A DNA stretch of 8,639 bases, from the NCBI GenBank assembly GCA_021786215.1, contig JAJYNT010000185.1, forward strand, positions 1-8,639, read 5' to 3'. The stretch is from Chloroflexota bacterium. GTDB lineage: Bacteria; Chloroflexota; UBA6077. Below are positions 1 to 5,501 of the stretch, piece by piece; position 1 is the first letter of the stretch, and each line of letters opens with the position of its first letter. The notes under the pieces were generated by a model. It did no database searches and was not told where the DNA came from. It worked only from the letters and a program-made list of their open reading frames with translations. The translations under genes and the position numbers were made by a program.

Positions 1-270
1 CTGGGAGTCGCACACCGGTATGAGGGCGGCGGCCAGGTGGACAATGGCCTCTACGTGCTGCTCCCTGGCCGTGGCGACCAGACGGATGGGATCGAGAACG
101 TCGCCCTGCACGAAGTGCACCTGCTCCAATTCAGCGGGCTGCAAAATTCGGTGGATAGCGTTGTCCTGCACGTTGACGTCGTACACCACGACGCCGTGGT
201 CATCGGCCAGCAAACGGCGGATCGCGTAGCTGCCGATGAAGCTACCTCCTCCCACGAAAAGCACCCGCAT
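1..270 (-). CDS. NAD-dependent epimerase/dehydratase family protein (extended SDR), N-terminal part only
   Basis: The gene runs off the left edge, leaving 90 N-terminal residues. The start MRVLFVGGGSFIGSY is the nucleotide-binding beta-alpha turn of an extended short-chain dehydrogenase, the fold of sugar-nucleotide epimerases and dehydratases. An acidic residue follows beta-2 (VVVYDVN), favouring NAD(H). FVQGDVLDP and EAIVHLAA match the next conserved strands of the family. The ATG at 270 is preceded by AGGAGG (278-283 on the minus strand) with a 7-base spacer. That site overlaps the TAG stop of the upstream SDR gene, so the two are probably translationally coupled. An oddity is Ser10 where the middle Gly of GxxGxxG is expected. 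Substrate cannot be told from the N-terminus. The neighbours (binding protein, PdxA-like enzyme, SDR) suggest a role in carbohydrate or hydroxy-acid catabolism rather than cell-wall synthesis. This is inference. Confidence 0.85.
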   Translation of the reverse strand, partial: MRVLFVGGGSFIGSYAIRRLLADDHGVVVYDVNVQDNAIHRILQPAELEQVHFVQGDVLDPIRLVATAREQHVEAIVHLAAALIPVCDSQ

Positions 271-281
271 CTATCCCCCTC

Positions 282-1064
282 CTAAGCCATGAAGGACCCA
301 CCATTGACGTCGATGGCAGCTCCGCTAATATAGCTGCTGTCATCGCTGACGAGGAACAGCACCACGTTGGCGTTCTCCTCTGGCCTCGGGAGCCTCCGCA
401 GCGGCGTCTGCGCCAGCATAGTCTCTCTCTCCTGGGCGGTCATCTCGTCCCAGTTCTTCTGCAGCGCCGGCCCGCTGATGGTGAAGCTCGGCACCAGGCA
501 GTTCACGTTGATGCCATGCGGGCCCAACTCCTTCGCCACGTGGCGGGTCAAGGCCAGCACCCCGGCTTTCGCGCAGGAGTACTCCGGCGACACCGCCCCG
601 AACCAACCGGTGCTGCGGGCGGCTCGTGAGGAGACGTTTACAATCTTCCCGTACCCCTGTCGCTTCATCGGTCCCGCGACGGCCCGGCAGCAAAGAAAGG
701 CCGTTTTCAGGTTGGCCGCGATGATCATATCCCAATGGGCCACGTCGACCTGCTCGATCAGGTTGGTGCCGCCGCCACCGGGGTCGCCGCCAGCGTTGTT
801 GACCAGGATGTCGATTCGCCCATGGTTGCTCAGACAGTAGGAAACCATACGGTCCACCTGCTCGGGGTTCGTGAGGTCGCCCGCGAAGGCAGAGGCTCTC
901 GCCCCCTCGGCTTGAAGGGTGCGGGCTGTTTGCTCGGCCCCTTCGGCCTTGATGTCCACCGCTACGACCGTAGCCCCCTCGCGGGCCAGGGTGCGCGCGT
1001 AGACCGCGCCCAGACCGCCACCTGCTCCGGTAACAATGGCCACCCGATCCGACAGTCGCATCAT
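282..1064 (-). CDS. Classical short-chain dehydrogenase/reductase (FabG-like, probably NAD-dependent)
   Basis: This cytoplasmic enzyme of 260 residues should oxidise or reduce a hydroxyl/keto group using NAD(P). All classical SDR landmarks are visible: TGAGGGLG at residues 12-19 for cofactor binding, Asp37 after beta-2 (favours NAD over NADP), NNAG at 89-92, the active-site Asn118, Ser146, and Tyr162-xxx-Lys166. The C-terminal YISGAAIDVNGG is the usual subunit-interface region. The Ser-to-Tyr spacing is about three residues longer than in E. coli FabG. The open frame also allows GTG at 1067, but AGGGAG at 1072-1077 sits 7 bases before the ATG at 1064, which is preferred. A second ATG follows immediately. 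It lies 217 bp downstream of the binding-protein gene and 11 bp upstream of the epimerase-like gene. Fatty-acid synthesis is unlikely in this context; a sugar or sugar-acid dehydrogenase is the better inference. The substrate is unknown. Confidence 0.93.
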   Translation of the reverse strand: MMRLSDRVAIVTGAGGGLGAVYARTLAREGATVVAVDIKAEGAEQTARTLQAEGARASAFAGDLTNPEQVDRMVSYCLSNHGRIDILVNNAGGDPGGGGTNLIEQVDVAHWDMIIAANLKTAFLCCRAVAGPMKRQGYGKIVNVSSRAARSTGWFGAVSPEYSCAKAGVLALTRHVAKELGPHGINVNCLVPSFTISGPALQKNWDEMTAQERETMLAQTPLRRLPRPEENANVVLFLVSDDSSYISGAAIDVNGGSFMA

Positions 1065-1089
1065 CACTTCACTCCCTGCCCCACCTCAT

Positions 1090-1112
1090 GTAGGGCCAGA
1101 CCTGCCCCCTAC
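1090..1112. repeat. Small palindrome with GTAGGG/CCCTAC arms
   Basis: GTAGGG at 1090-1095 is the reverse complement of CCCTAC at 1107-1112. The inner CAG and CTG (1097-1099, 1102-1104) can also pair, giving a stem with a small bulge. A second GTAGGG lies at 1131-1136, so CCCTAC could pair with either. Arms of this kind are reminiscent of the short palindromic repeats scattered between genes in many environmental bacterial genomes. Whether this one recurs elsewhere in this genome cannot be seen here. It lies just upstream of the SDR gene. Confidence 0.45.
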
Positions 1113-1157
1113 GCCCTTCCCCGGACAGGGGTAGGGAGAGGATAAGACTGTTCGTTG

Positions 1158-1203
1158 CTGGAGTGTGCGGCATCGGGCTACCGTCTGATGCCGCACACTC
1201 CAG
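1158..1203. repeat. Perfect 17-bp inverted repeat (46-bp hairpin) between the binding-protein and SDR genes
   Basis: CTGGAGTGTGCGGCATC (1158-1174) and its exact reverse complement (1187-1203) flank a 12-base loop. A G.U pair can extend the stem inward. It lies about 80 bp after the stop of the binding-protein gene in the direction of transcription. No T-tract follows on either strand, so it is not a classical intrinsic terminator. It could be a REP-like element, a site where RNA decay from the 3' end is blocked, or an attenuating structure separating binding-protein expression from the SDR genes. A smaller hairpin (CCCCG at 1223-1227, CGGGG at 1232-1236) lies between it and the stop codon, within a very G/C-rich run. 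Confidence 0.8.
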
Positions 1204-1281
1204 TATGTGGAACCTGCCCGCCCCCCGCGGTCGGGGACTGGGGCAGGGGGGGTTGGGATTAGCTGTGGTTTCTCCCCAGGC

Positions 1282-2694
1282 TCACGACATCTTGAGAATC
1301 TTCAAGGTGTCATCCTGCGCCTTCTGAGCCGCTGTCTTGGCATCCCCGCCCTGGATCACCGAGACTATCGCCTTGCCGATGGCGTCGCGGGTCTCCGGCA
1401 CCTGCACCACCAGCGGGTTGGCCTGGTTTACCGCCGCCGTGGGGATCTCCTTGTTGAAGACTTCGAGCCAATCCTTCGGCTGCGACGCCTGGTAGGCACT
1501 GCTGTTGAAGACAGACTGCCGCGCCACCGGGAACTTGTAGGGGACCCAGGTGCTCACCTGCGCCTTGCTCGTCAGCCACTCGATGAAGTACCAGGCCGCT
1601 TCCTTGTGCCTTGACTTAGAGGATATGCTAAGGGCCCAGGAAATGAGGGTGCTATGCACCCCAGCCGGGCCCTTCGGCAGCATGGCGTACCCCACCTTAC
1701 CAGCGATCTTGGATACCTTGGGGTTCTCGTAGGTTGAGACAAAGTTGCTGGAGTCGGTACACATCGCCGCATTGCCCTGGTCGAACACGACCTGCTCTTG
1801 AGGCCACTGCATGCCGGCGGTGCCAGGTGGACCGTACTTGTGGAGCGTGCTGCCGTAGACCTCCAGCCCCTTGATGAAGGCGTCGGTGGTGAACTCAGGT
1901 CGTCCCTTGTCGTCCAGCCACCGGCCGCCCTCGGCGAAGACGAAAGGCGCCAGAGTGTAGACGGCTTGAGTACCATCCCCCCGGCTGGTGTAGCCCGCGA
2001 AATTGGCGTTCTTGTCGTACATCTTCTCGGCCGTGGAAACGAACTCGTCGATCGTCTCCGGGACCTTGATACCCTTCTGCTGGAACTTGTCCTTGTTGTA
2101 GTAGAGCATCTGCACTTCGGGGTAGAGGGGAACGCCGATCAGCGTGTTGTGGACTGTAGCAATGCTGACGCATGTTGGAATGAAATCCTTGAAGTCGTAG
2201 TCCGGGCTGGTGAGATCGGTCGACTGGACGTACTTCTCTATGGGCTCGTACCAGCCCGACTTGTAAAAAGCCTCACCATCCCAGGAAGTGAGGCTCATGT
2301 AGCCGTCCACCGACCCTGGATCGGAGTTCAGCACCAACGTCAGCTTCTGCCGGAATTGGTTCTCCGGCAGCACCTCCCATTGCACCTTGATGCCGGTGAG
2401 TTGCTCAAACTCAGGAAGTGCCTTTGGTACCAGGAGATTGCTCCAGTCGTGGGTATCGAGCATGAAGTGAAGCTTGGTTCCCGAGAACCTCTTCCAGTTG
2501 AAGCCCCCGGCAGCGGCCGGGGCGGTGGTGGCCGGCGCGGCCGCGGTGGGCGCGGGTGCGGCTGGGGCTTTGGCGGCAGGGGCGCTGGTGGGAGCCGCGG
2601 CGGGAGCACTCCCGCCGCAACCGGCAAGGACGATGGTAGCGCCCCCGGCCGCCAAACCTTTCAGAAAGGACCGACGCGACAACCGCTTATCCAT
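1282..2694 (-). CDS. Extracellular solute-binding lipoprotein of a carbohydrate-type ABC transporter, Tat signal
   Basis: This 470-residue protein has the shape of a family 1 (MalE-type) solute-binding protein, which captures a substrate outside the membrane and hands it to an ABC permease. The N-terminus carries a twin-arginine motif, SRRSFLK (residues 6-12), and a lipobox LAGC with Cys26 as the likely lipidated residue. It therefore appears to be exported folded and anchored by lipid. An Ala/Pro/Thr-rich linker of about 35 residues follows. The mature domain then begins near TKLHFML, with family features such as the hinge-strand YYNKDKF and the C-terminal KEAAWYFIEWL segment. The longer frame back to 2748 is rejected. 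The ATG at 2694 has a strong AGGAGGAG site at 2701-2708 and starts directly on the signal peptide. No permease or ATPase gene is visible; they may lie beyond the left edge or elsewhere. A sugar, polyol or sugar acid is the likely ligand, by family and context only. Confidence 0.93.
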   Translation of the reverse strand: MDKRLSRRSFLKGLAAGGATIVLAGCGGSAPAAAPTSAPAAKAPAAPAPTAAAPATTAPAAAGGFNWKRFSGTKLHFMLDTHDWSNLLVPKALPEFEQLTGIKVQWEVLPENQFRQKLTLVLNSDPGSVDGYMSLTSWDGEAFYKSGWYEPIEKYVQSTDLTSPDYDFKDFIPTCVSIATVHNTLIGVPLYPEVQMLYYNKDKFQQKGIKVPETIDEFVSTAEKMYDKNANFAGYTSRGDGTQAVYTLAPFVFAEGGRWLDDKGRPEFTTDAFIKGLEVYGSTLHKYGPPGTAGMQWPQEQVVFDQGNAAMCTDSSNFVSTYENPKVSKIAGKVGYAMLPKGPAGVHSTLISWALSISSKSRHKEAAWYFIEWLTSKAQVSTWVPYKFPVARQSVFNSSAYQASQPKDWLEVFNKEIPTAAVNQANPLVVQVPETRDAIGKAIVSVIQGGDAKTAAQKAQDDTLKILKMS

Positions 2695-2700
2695 GGAAAT

Positions 2701-2708
2701 CTCCTCCT
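2701..2708 (-). promoter_or_regulatory. Ribosome binding site of the solute-binding protein gene
   Basis: On the minus strand this reads AGGAGGAG, 6 bases before the ATG at 2694. It decides the start against the in-frame upstream codons, which would add 18 residues of repeat-derived sequence before the Tat signal. Confidence 0.8.
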
Positions 2709-2712
2709 TCCT

Positions 2713-2767
2713 CAAAGGCGAGGCGCGACTGCTCACCCTTGCACCCAAAGGCGAGGCGCGACTGCTC
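2713..2767 (-). repeat. Two direct copies of a 22-bp hairpin repeat in the leader of the binding-protein gene
   Basis: An identical 22-bp unit occurs at 2713-2734 and 2746-2767, a period of 33 bp. Each copy can fold. In the distal copy GGCGAG (2750-2755) pairs perfectly with CTCGCC (2765-2770) around a 9-base loop. In the copy nearer the gene the second arm is CTCACC (2732-2737). In the minus-strand transcript this leaves a U.G wobble, so the stem survives in the mRNA sense, whereas the plus-strand RNA would have an A-C mismatch. The nearer hairpin ends 8 bases before the ribosome binding site. It could be a pair of REP-like elements or an mRNA-stability or translation-control leader. Confidence 0.75.
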
Positions 2768-2777
2768 GCCGCTGCAG

Positions 2778-2809
2778 TCTATTGGGGGCTTCTTGGGGTG
2801 TCCAATAGA
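2778..2809. repeat. 8-bp inverted repeat in the gap between the pdxA-like and binding-protein genes
   Basis: TCTATTGG (2778-2785) is the exact reverse complement of CCAATAGA (2802-2809), with a 16-base loop. It lies 50 bp after the pdxA-like stop, in front of the two 22-bp repeats. No T-tract follows in the direction of transcription, so a role as an intrinsic terminator is not supported. It may be an RNA-processing or stabilising hairpin. Confidence 0.5.
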
Positions 2810-2823
2810 AGATCTCAATCGTT

Positions 2824-2852
2824 ATCATAGTCCCCTGATACGGCACATAACC
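2824..2852 (-). promoter_or_regulatory. Possible weak promoter for the binding-protein gene
   Basis: On the minus strand TATGAT (2824-2829) is a 5-of-6 match to a -10 box. At 17 bases upstream only GGTTAT is found, a poor -35 box. If used, transcription would start near 2817 and give a leader of about 120 bases containing all the hairpins described here. The binding-protein gene may equally be read only from the pdxA-like promoter. Confidence 0.2.
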
Positions 2853-2858
2853 GGAGCC

Positions 2859-3854
2859 CTACAGCGGCCGTTCAGCTTGGGCCAGCAGGCTCAGCCCCTC
2901 CACCACACTGGCAGGATCGGCTATCCCCTTTCCCGCGAGTTCAAAGGCAGTGCCGTGGCCCACGGTGCCGTAGACAATGGGGGATCCCAGCATGATCCCA
3001 GCCACTCGCCGTTTTCCAAGTACCTTTATGGGCAGATGGCCCTGGTCATGATACATTGCCACGTAAAGGTCGAAGACGCCCTCCTCCGAGCCGACGAAGA
3101 GACCATCGGCTGGGATGGGACCGACCACGTCGATCCCTTCGGCCCGCGCATCCTCGATTGCCGGCGCCACGATCTCCGTGTCCTCGGTGCCGAAGATACC
3201 TCCCTCGCCGCAGTGGGGGTTCAGCCCGGCCACGGCGATGCGCGGACGAGCGATGCCCAGCCCTCTGATCCCCCTGTCACCGATCCGTATGGTGTAGAGC
3301 ACCCTCTCCCGGGTGATCTGGTCTAACGCCTGCCGCAGCGACGCATGGTGAGTTACACCCAGTACCCGCATCGGCCCGACGCACAGCATCAGCACCGTTT
3401 TCTCGACAGCTGTAAGATGGGCCAGCAGCCCCGGCCCGTCGAAGTGAAAGCCGGCCTGGTACATGGCGGCCTTGCTATGAGGTCCGGCGAGCACGCCGTG
3501 GATCTCGCCGGCCAGTGCCAGTTGGACCCCCTTGCGGGCTGCCTCGACGAAGGCCTGACCATTCATTGCCTGTACCTGACCCAGCCGCAATTCGGCGAGA
3601 TCCACATCGGCCAGGTCCAGCACCTCCAGCACACCATGCCGGAATTCCGCCTGGTCCACGCTCTCTATCCGACGCAACTCCACAGGCGCACCGGCGAAGC
3701 CTCTCGCCTGCTCCATGACGCCATAGTCGCCGATCACGAGCGGCCTGCAGTGCTGGTACACCTCGCGAAACGTCGCGGCCTTCAGGGCGATCTCCGGGCC
3801 AATACCGGCCGGGTCACCCATGGTCACGCCAATGATGGGTCTTCTTGCTTTCAT
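2859..3854 (-). CDS. pdxA: PdxA-family NAD-dependent dehydrogenase (4-hydroxythreonine-4-phosphate dehydrogenase-like), altered substrate motif
   Basis: The 331-residue product matches the length of PdxA (E. coli 329). It has the GDPAGIGPE start motif (residues 13-21), NPHCGEGG (212-219) and YHDQG (268-272). The three divalent-metal histidines of the family are present as His169, His214 and His269. Family members oxidise a phosphorylated hydroxy acid with NAD and decarboxylate the product. The loop that normally reads GHTE, which contacts substrate, reads GPGL here (140-143). Biosynthesis of pyridoxal phosphate is therefore doubtful, and a catabolic PdxA2-like or other dehydrogenase role is more likely. 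That fits the divergent LysR gene and the downstream binding protein and SDRs. Start choice is open. ATG 3854 (GAGGA just upstream) matches the family N-terminus best; ATG 3866 (GAGGTG, 7-base spacer) is also credible; the frame extends to TTG 3881. No companion sugar-acid kinase gene is in the window. Confidence 0.88.
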   Translation of the reverse strand: MKARRPIIGVTMGDPAGIGPEIALKAATFREVYQHCRPLVIGDYGVMEQARGFAGAPVELRRIESVDQAEFRHGVLEVLDLADVDLAELRLGQVQAMNGQAFVEAARKGVQLALAGEIHGVLAGPHSKAAMYQAGFHFDGPGLLAHLTAVEKTVLMLCVGPMRVLGVTHHASLRQALDQITRERVLYTIRIGDRGIRGLGIARPRIAVAGLNPHCGEGGIFGTEDTEIVAPAIEDARAEGIDVVGPIPADGLFVGSEEGVFDLYVAMYHDQGHLPIKVLGKRRVAGIMLGSPIVYGTVGHGTAFELAGKGIADPASVVEGLSLLAQAERPL

Positions 3855-3902
3855 AGGTTTCCTCATTGAACTACACCTCAATTCTTCAGGCCTAATTCGC
3901 TC

Positions 3903-3931
3903 TTGACGTTCAGTCGAAGGCTCGTTACTAT
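3903..3931 (+). promoter_or_regulatory. Sigma70-like promoter of the lysR gene
   Basis: TTGACG (3903-3908, 5 of 6 matches to the -35 consensus) and TACTAT (3926-3931, 4 of 6, with the key T, A and final T) are separated by exactly 17 bases. Transcription would start near 3938 and the leader before the GTG would be about 110 bases. Both palindromes at 3947 and 3979 would then lie just downstream of the start, a position suited to autorepression. Confidence 0.5.
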
Positions 3932-3946
3932 TTGGGACGAACAGAG

Positions 3947-3961
3947 TTTCGCCAGACGAAA
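3947..3961. promoter_or_regulatory. Candidate LysR operator, T-N11-A palindrome
   Basis: TTTCG (3947-3951) and CGAAA (3957-3961) form a perfect inverted repeat around five bases. It contains the T-N11-A pattern typical of LysR-family recognition sites, TTCGCCAGACGAA at 3948-3960. It lies between the divergent pdxA-like and lysR genes, 93 bp upstream of the pdxA-like start at 3854. This is compatible with activation from an upstream position. No strong -35/-10 pair is seen for the pdxA-like gene, as is common for activator-dependent promoters. Confidence 0.55.
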
Positions 3962-3978
3962 TTCTCTTTCACGCTCAT

Positions 3979-3995
3979 TGCTGAGCTTTTCAGCA
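3979..3995. promoter_or_regulatory. Second palindrome in the divergent control region
   Basis: TGCTGA (3979-3984) and TCAGCA (3990-3995) form a perfect inverted repeat with a five-base centre. Its centre (3987) is 33 bp, about three helical turns, from the centre of the TTTCG/CGAAA palindrome (3954), so proteins bound at both would face the same side of DNA. It does not keep the strict T-N11-A form. It may be a second site for the regulator or a small hairpin in the lysR leader RNA. Confidence 0.4.
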
Positions 3996-4050
3996 CGTTC
4001 GCGTTGGCAACCTGCTCGGACCCCTTCTGCTGGCGCTTTCTGCCGAAACC

Positions 4051-4989
4051 GTGCAATCGGATGAGCGAACCTTGGAAGTCTCCACTGCACAGCTAAGAGT
4101 CTTTATTGCCGTAGCGACTCAGCGCAACTTCACACGGGCGGCCGAGAATCTCTACATGGCTCAGCCTTCCGTAAGCGCGGTGATCGCCAAGCTCGAACAG
4201 ACACTCGGACAGGTGTTGTTTGAACAGATAGGCAAGAAGGTCTGTCTCACTGAGGCAGGCGAGATTCTGCTCGACTACGCCAAGCGGATCTTGGATTTGT
4301 CCGAGGAGACGGATGAAGCCCTCAAAGAGTTCGAAGAGCCGGGCGCTGGTAGACTGCTGCTGGGGGCCAGCAATACCATCGGCATATACTTGTTGCCCGC
4401 GGCAATCGCTCGGTTCAAGCAAAGCTACCCCAAGGTATCGGTCTTTATTGGGATCGGCAATACCAACGAGATAGAAGTTGGACTGCTCAGCAATCGCCTC
4501 GACTTCGGCCTGGTGGCCGGTTGCCCCGAACACCAGGATCTCAGGCCTAGTCACTTTTTGCGGGACAAGCTGGTGCTGATAGTTCCCGCCGGCCATCCCC
4601 GAGCGCGCGAGGGCGCGATCAAAGTGGCCGATTTGGCGCAAGAGCCGTTCATCATTCGCGAGCGGGCAGCCACCACTCGTAGCACGGTAGAACGAGAACT
4701 GAAAAGGCTCGGCGTCGCTCCGAAAGTGACAATGGAGGTCGCCAACAACGAGGCCGTCAAGCAAGCGGTGGCAGCCGGCATAGGCGTATCCATTGTCTCC
4801 GAACTTACCATCGCGCCAGAGCTGGCGCTGGGCTCCATCGCCAAGCTGGAAATTGAGGGCGCTACGTTCGAGCGCGACTTCTACTTGGTCGTGCACAAAG
4901 ACAAACACTGCTCCCCTACCGTGCGCGAATTCCTGAACCACCTTAGGGCCGCGGTCGCCGCCTTGCCTTACGCCTCGCCCATCGAATAG
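4051..4989 (+). CDS. LysR-type transcriptional regulator
   Basis: The 312-residue protein has the standard LysR layout. A winged helix-turn-helix lies at about residues 12-72 (LRVFIAVATQRNFTRAAENL, then AQPSVSAVIAKLEQTLGQ and the wing LTEAGEILLDYAKRIL). A linker helix and a two-lobed effector-binding domain (from about residue 96, GRLLLGASNTIGIYLLPAAI) follow. Such proteins usually control an adjacent divergent operon in response to a metabolite of its pathway; here that is the pdxA-like block. The start is uncertain. GTG 4051 gives the longest form but has no clear ribosome site. TTG 4072 would remove seven residues and begin MEVSTAQLRVF, close to the family norm. An in-frame stop at 3982 and no other start codon limit the choice. 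The 3' end overlaps the convergent gamma-subunit gene by 22 bp. The effector is unknown. Confidence 0.92.
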   Translation: MQSDERTLEVSTAQLRVFIAVATQRNFTRAAENLYMAQPSVSAVIAKLEQTLGQVLFEQIGKKVCLTEAGEILLDYAKRILDLSEETDEALKEFEEPGAGRLLLGASNTIGIYLLPAAIARFKQSYPKVSVFIGIGNTNEIEVGLLSNRLDFGLVAGCPEHQDLRPSHFLRDKLVLIVPAGHPRAREGAIKVADLAQEPFIIRERAATTRSTVERELKRLGVAPKVTMEVANNEAVKQAVAAGIGVSIVSELTIAPELALGSIAKLEIEGATFERDFYLVVHKDKHCSPTVREFLNHLRAAVAALPYASPIE

Positions 4990-5501
4990 CCGAGCTCGAA
5001 GGCGGCCACATTCTCGTCCTGGAACTTCGGGATGCGTTGGCGCACCGCGTTGGCGACCGCTTCCTTCTTCAGCGTGTCCGACATCAGCTTCGCCATGTAG
5101 CCGACAGCGACCACGTTCGCGAATATCTCCCGGCCAAACTTTTCGACGGCAATGTCGCGCGCGGCGAAGGCCACTTGGCGCACGTTCAGCGTCTCATCAG
5201 GCTCGACGAAGGCCGGGTCGTAGATGACGGTGCCTCTACTCACCAGCTTCTTGAAACGGTTGTATGCGGCCTTGGAGAGGGCGCAGAGGAAATCCGGGTC
5301 TTCCACCACCGGACTATCTATCGGCTCGTCGGAGATAACCACCTGGCTGCGTACGTAGCCGCCCCGGGTTTCTGTGCCATGGCTGATCAGCATTGTGGTG
5401 TTGAGACCCGAATTCACCGCTGCCGTGCTCAGTATCTGGCCGACGCGGACGACGCCCTGGCCGCCGAAGCCGCTCACCAGCACTTCGATTCGCTTGCCCA
5501 T
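4968..5501 (-). CDS. korC: 2-oxoacid:acceptor oxidoreductase gamma subunit (KorC/PorG type)
   Basis: This is the 177-residue gamma subunit of a thiamine-diphosphate and iron-sulfur enzyme that converts a 2-oxoacid plus CoA to an acyl-CoA and CO2, passing electrons to ferredoxin or a similar carrier. SGFGGQGVVRVGQIL near the N-terminus is the hallmark glycine-rich motif of this subunit. SHGTETRGGYVRSQVVIS matches the next conserved block, and length is normal for a stand-alone gamma. Its ATG shares one base with the stop of the beta gene (TGATG), and AGGAGG lies at 5509-5514, inside the end of the beta gene, so translation is coupled. It is the last gene of the block. Its 3' end runs 22 bp into the convergent lysR gene. 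The precise 2-oxoacid cannot be read from this subunit. Confidence 0.93.
   Translation of the reverse strand: MGKRIEVLVSGFGGQGVVRVGQILSTAAVNSGLNTTMLISHGTETRGGYVRSQVVISDEPIDSPVVEDPDFLCALSKAAYNRFKKLVSRGTVIYDPAFVEPDETLNVRQVAFAARDIAVEKFGREIFANVVAVGYMAKLMSDTLKKEAVANAVRQRIPKFQDENVAAFELGYSMGEA

Noticed and set aside
1158..1203. Intrinsic terminator for the binding-protein gene
   Set aside because: The stem is strong, but no run of T follows on either strand, so a classical Rho-independent terminator is not supported.
2713..2767. Reading the two 22-bp repeats as the start of a CRISPR array
   Set aside because: There are only two copies, separated by 11 bases, far shorter than a CRISPR spacer. The unit forms hairpins in a gene leader and no cas gene is near.
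1798..2808. Long open frame (336 codons) on the plus strand opposite the binding-protein gene
   Set aside because: It mirrors the GC-rich codons of the real gene, shows low-complexity Gly/Arg/Ala runs opposite the Ala/Pro linker, and has no recognisable domain. The minus-strand frame has a Tat signal, lipobox and a strong ribosome site.
3878..4090. 70-codon minus-strand frame across the lysR/pdxA control region, ending just before the pdxA-like gene
   Set aside because: It starts inside lysR, lacks a convincing ribosome site, covers the promoter and palindromes, and encodes a basic peptide with no recognisable motif. A leader peptide cannot be excluded but is not supported.
4093..4941. 282-codon open frame antisense to lysR
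   Set aside because: The plus-strand frame encodes a complete LysR protein with a clear helix-turn-helix. The antisense product has no family features.
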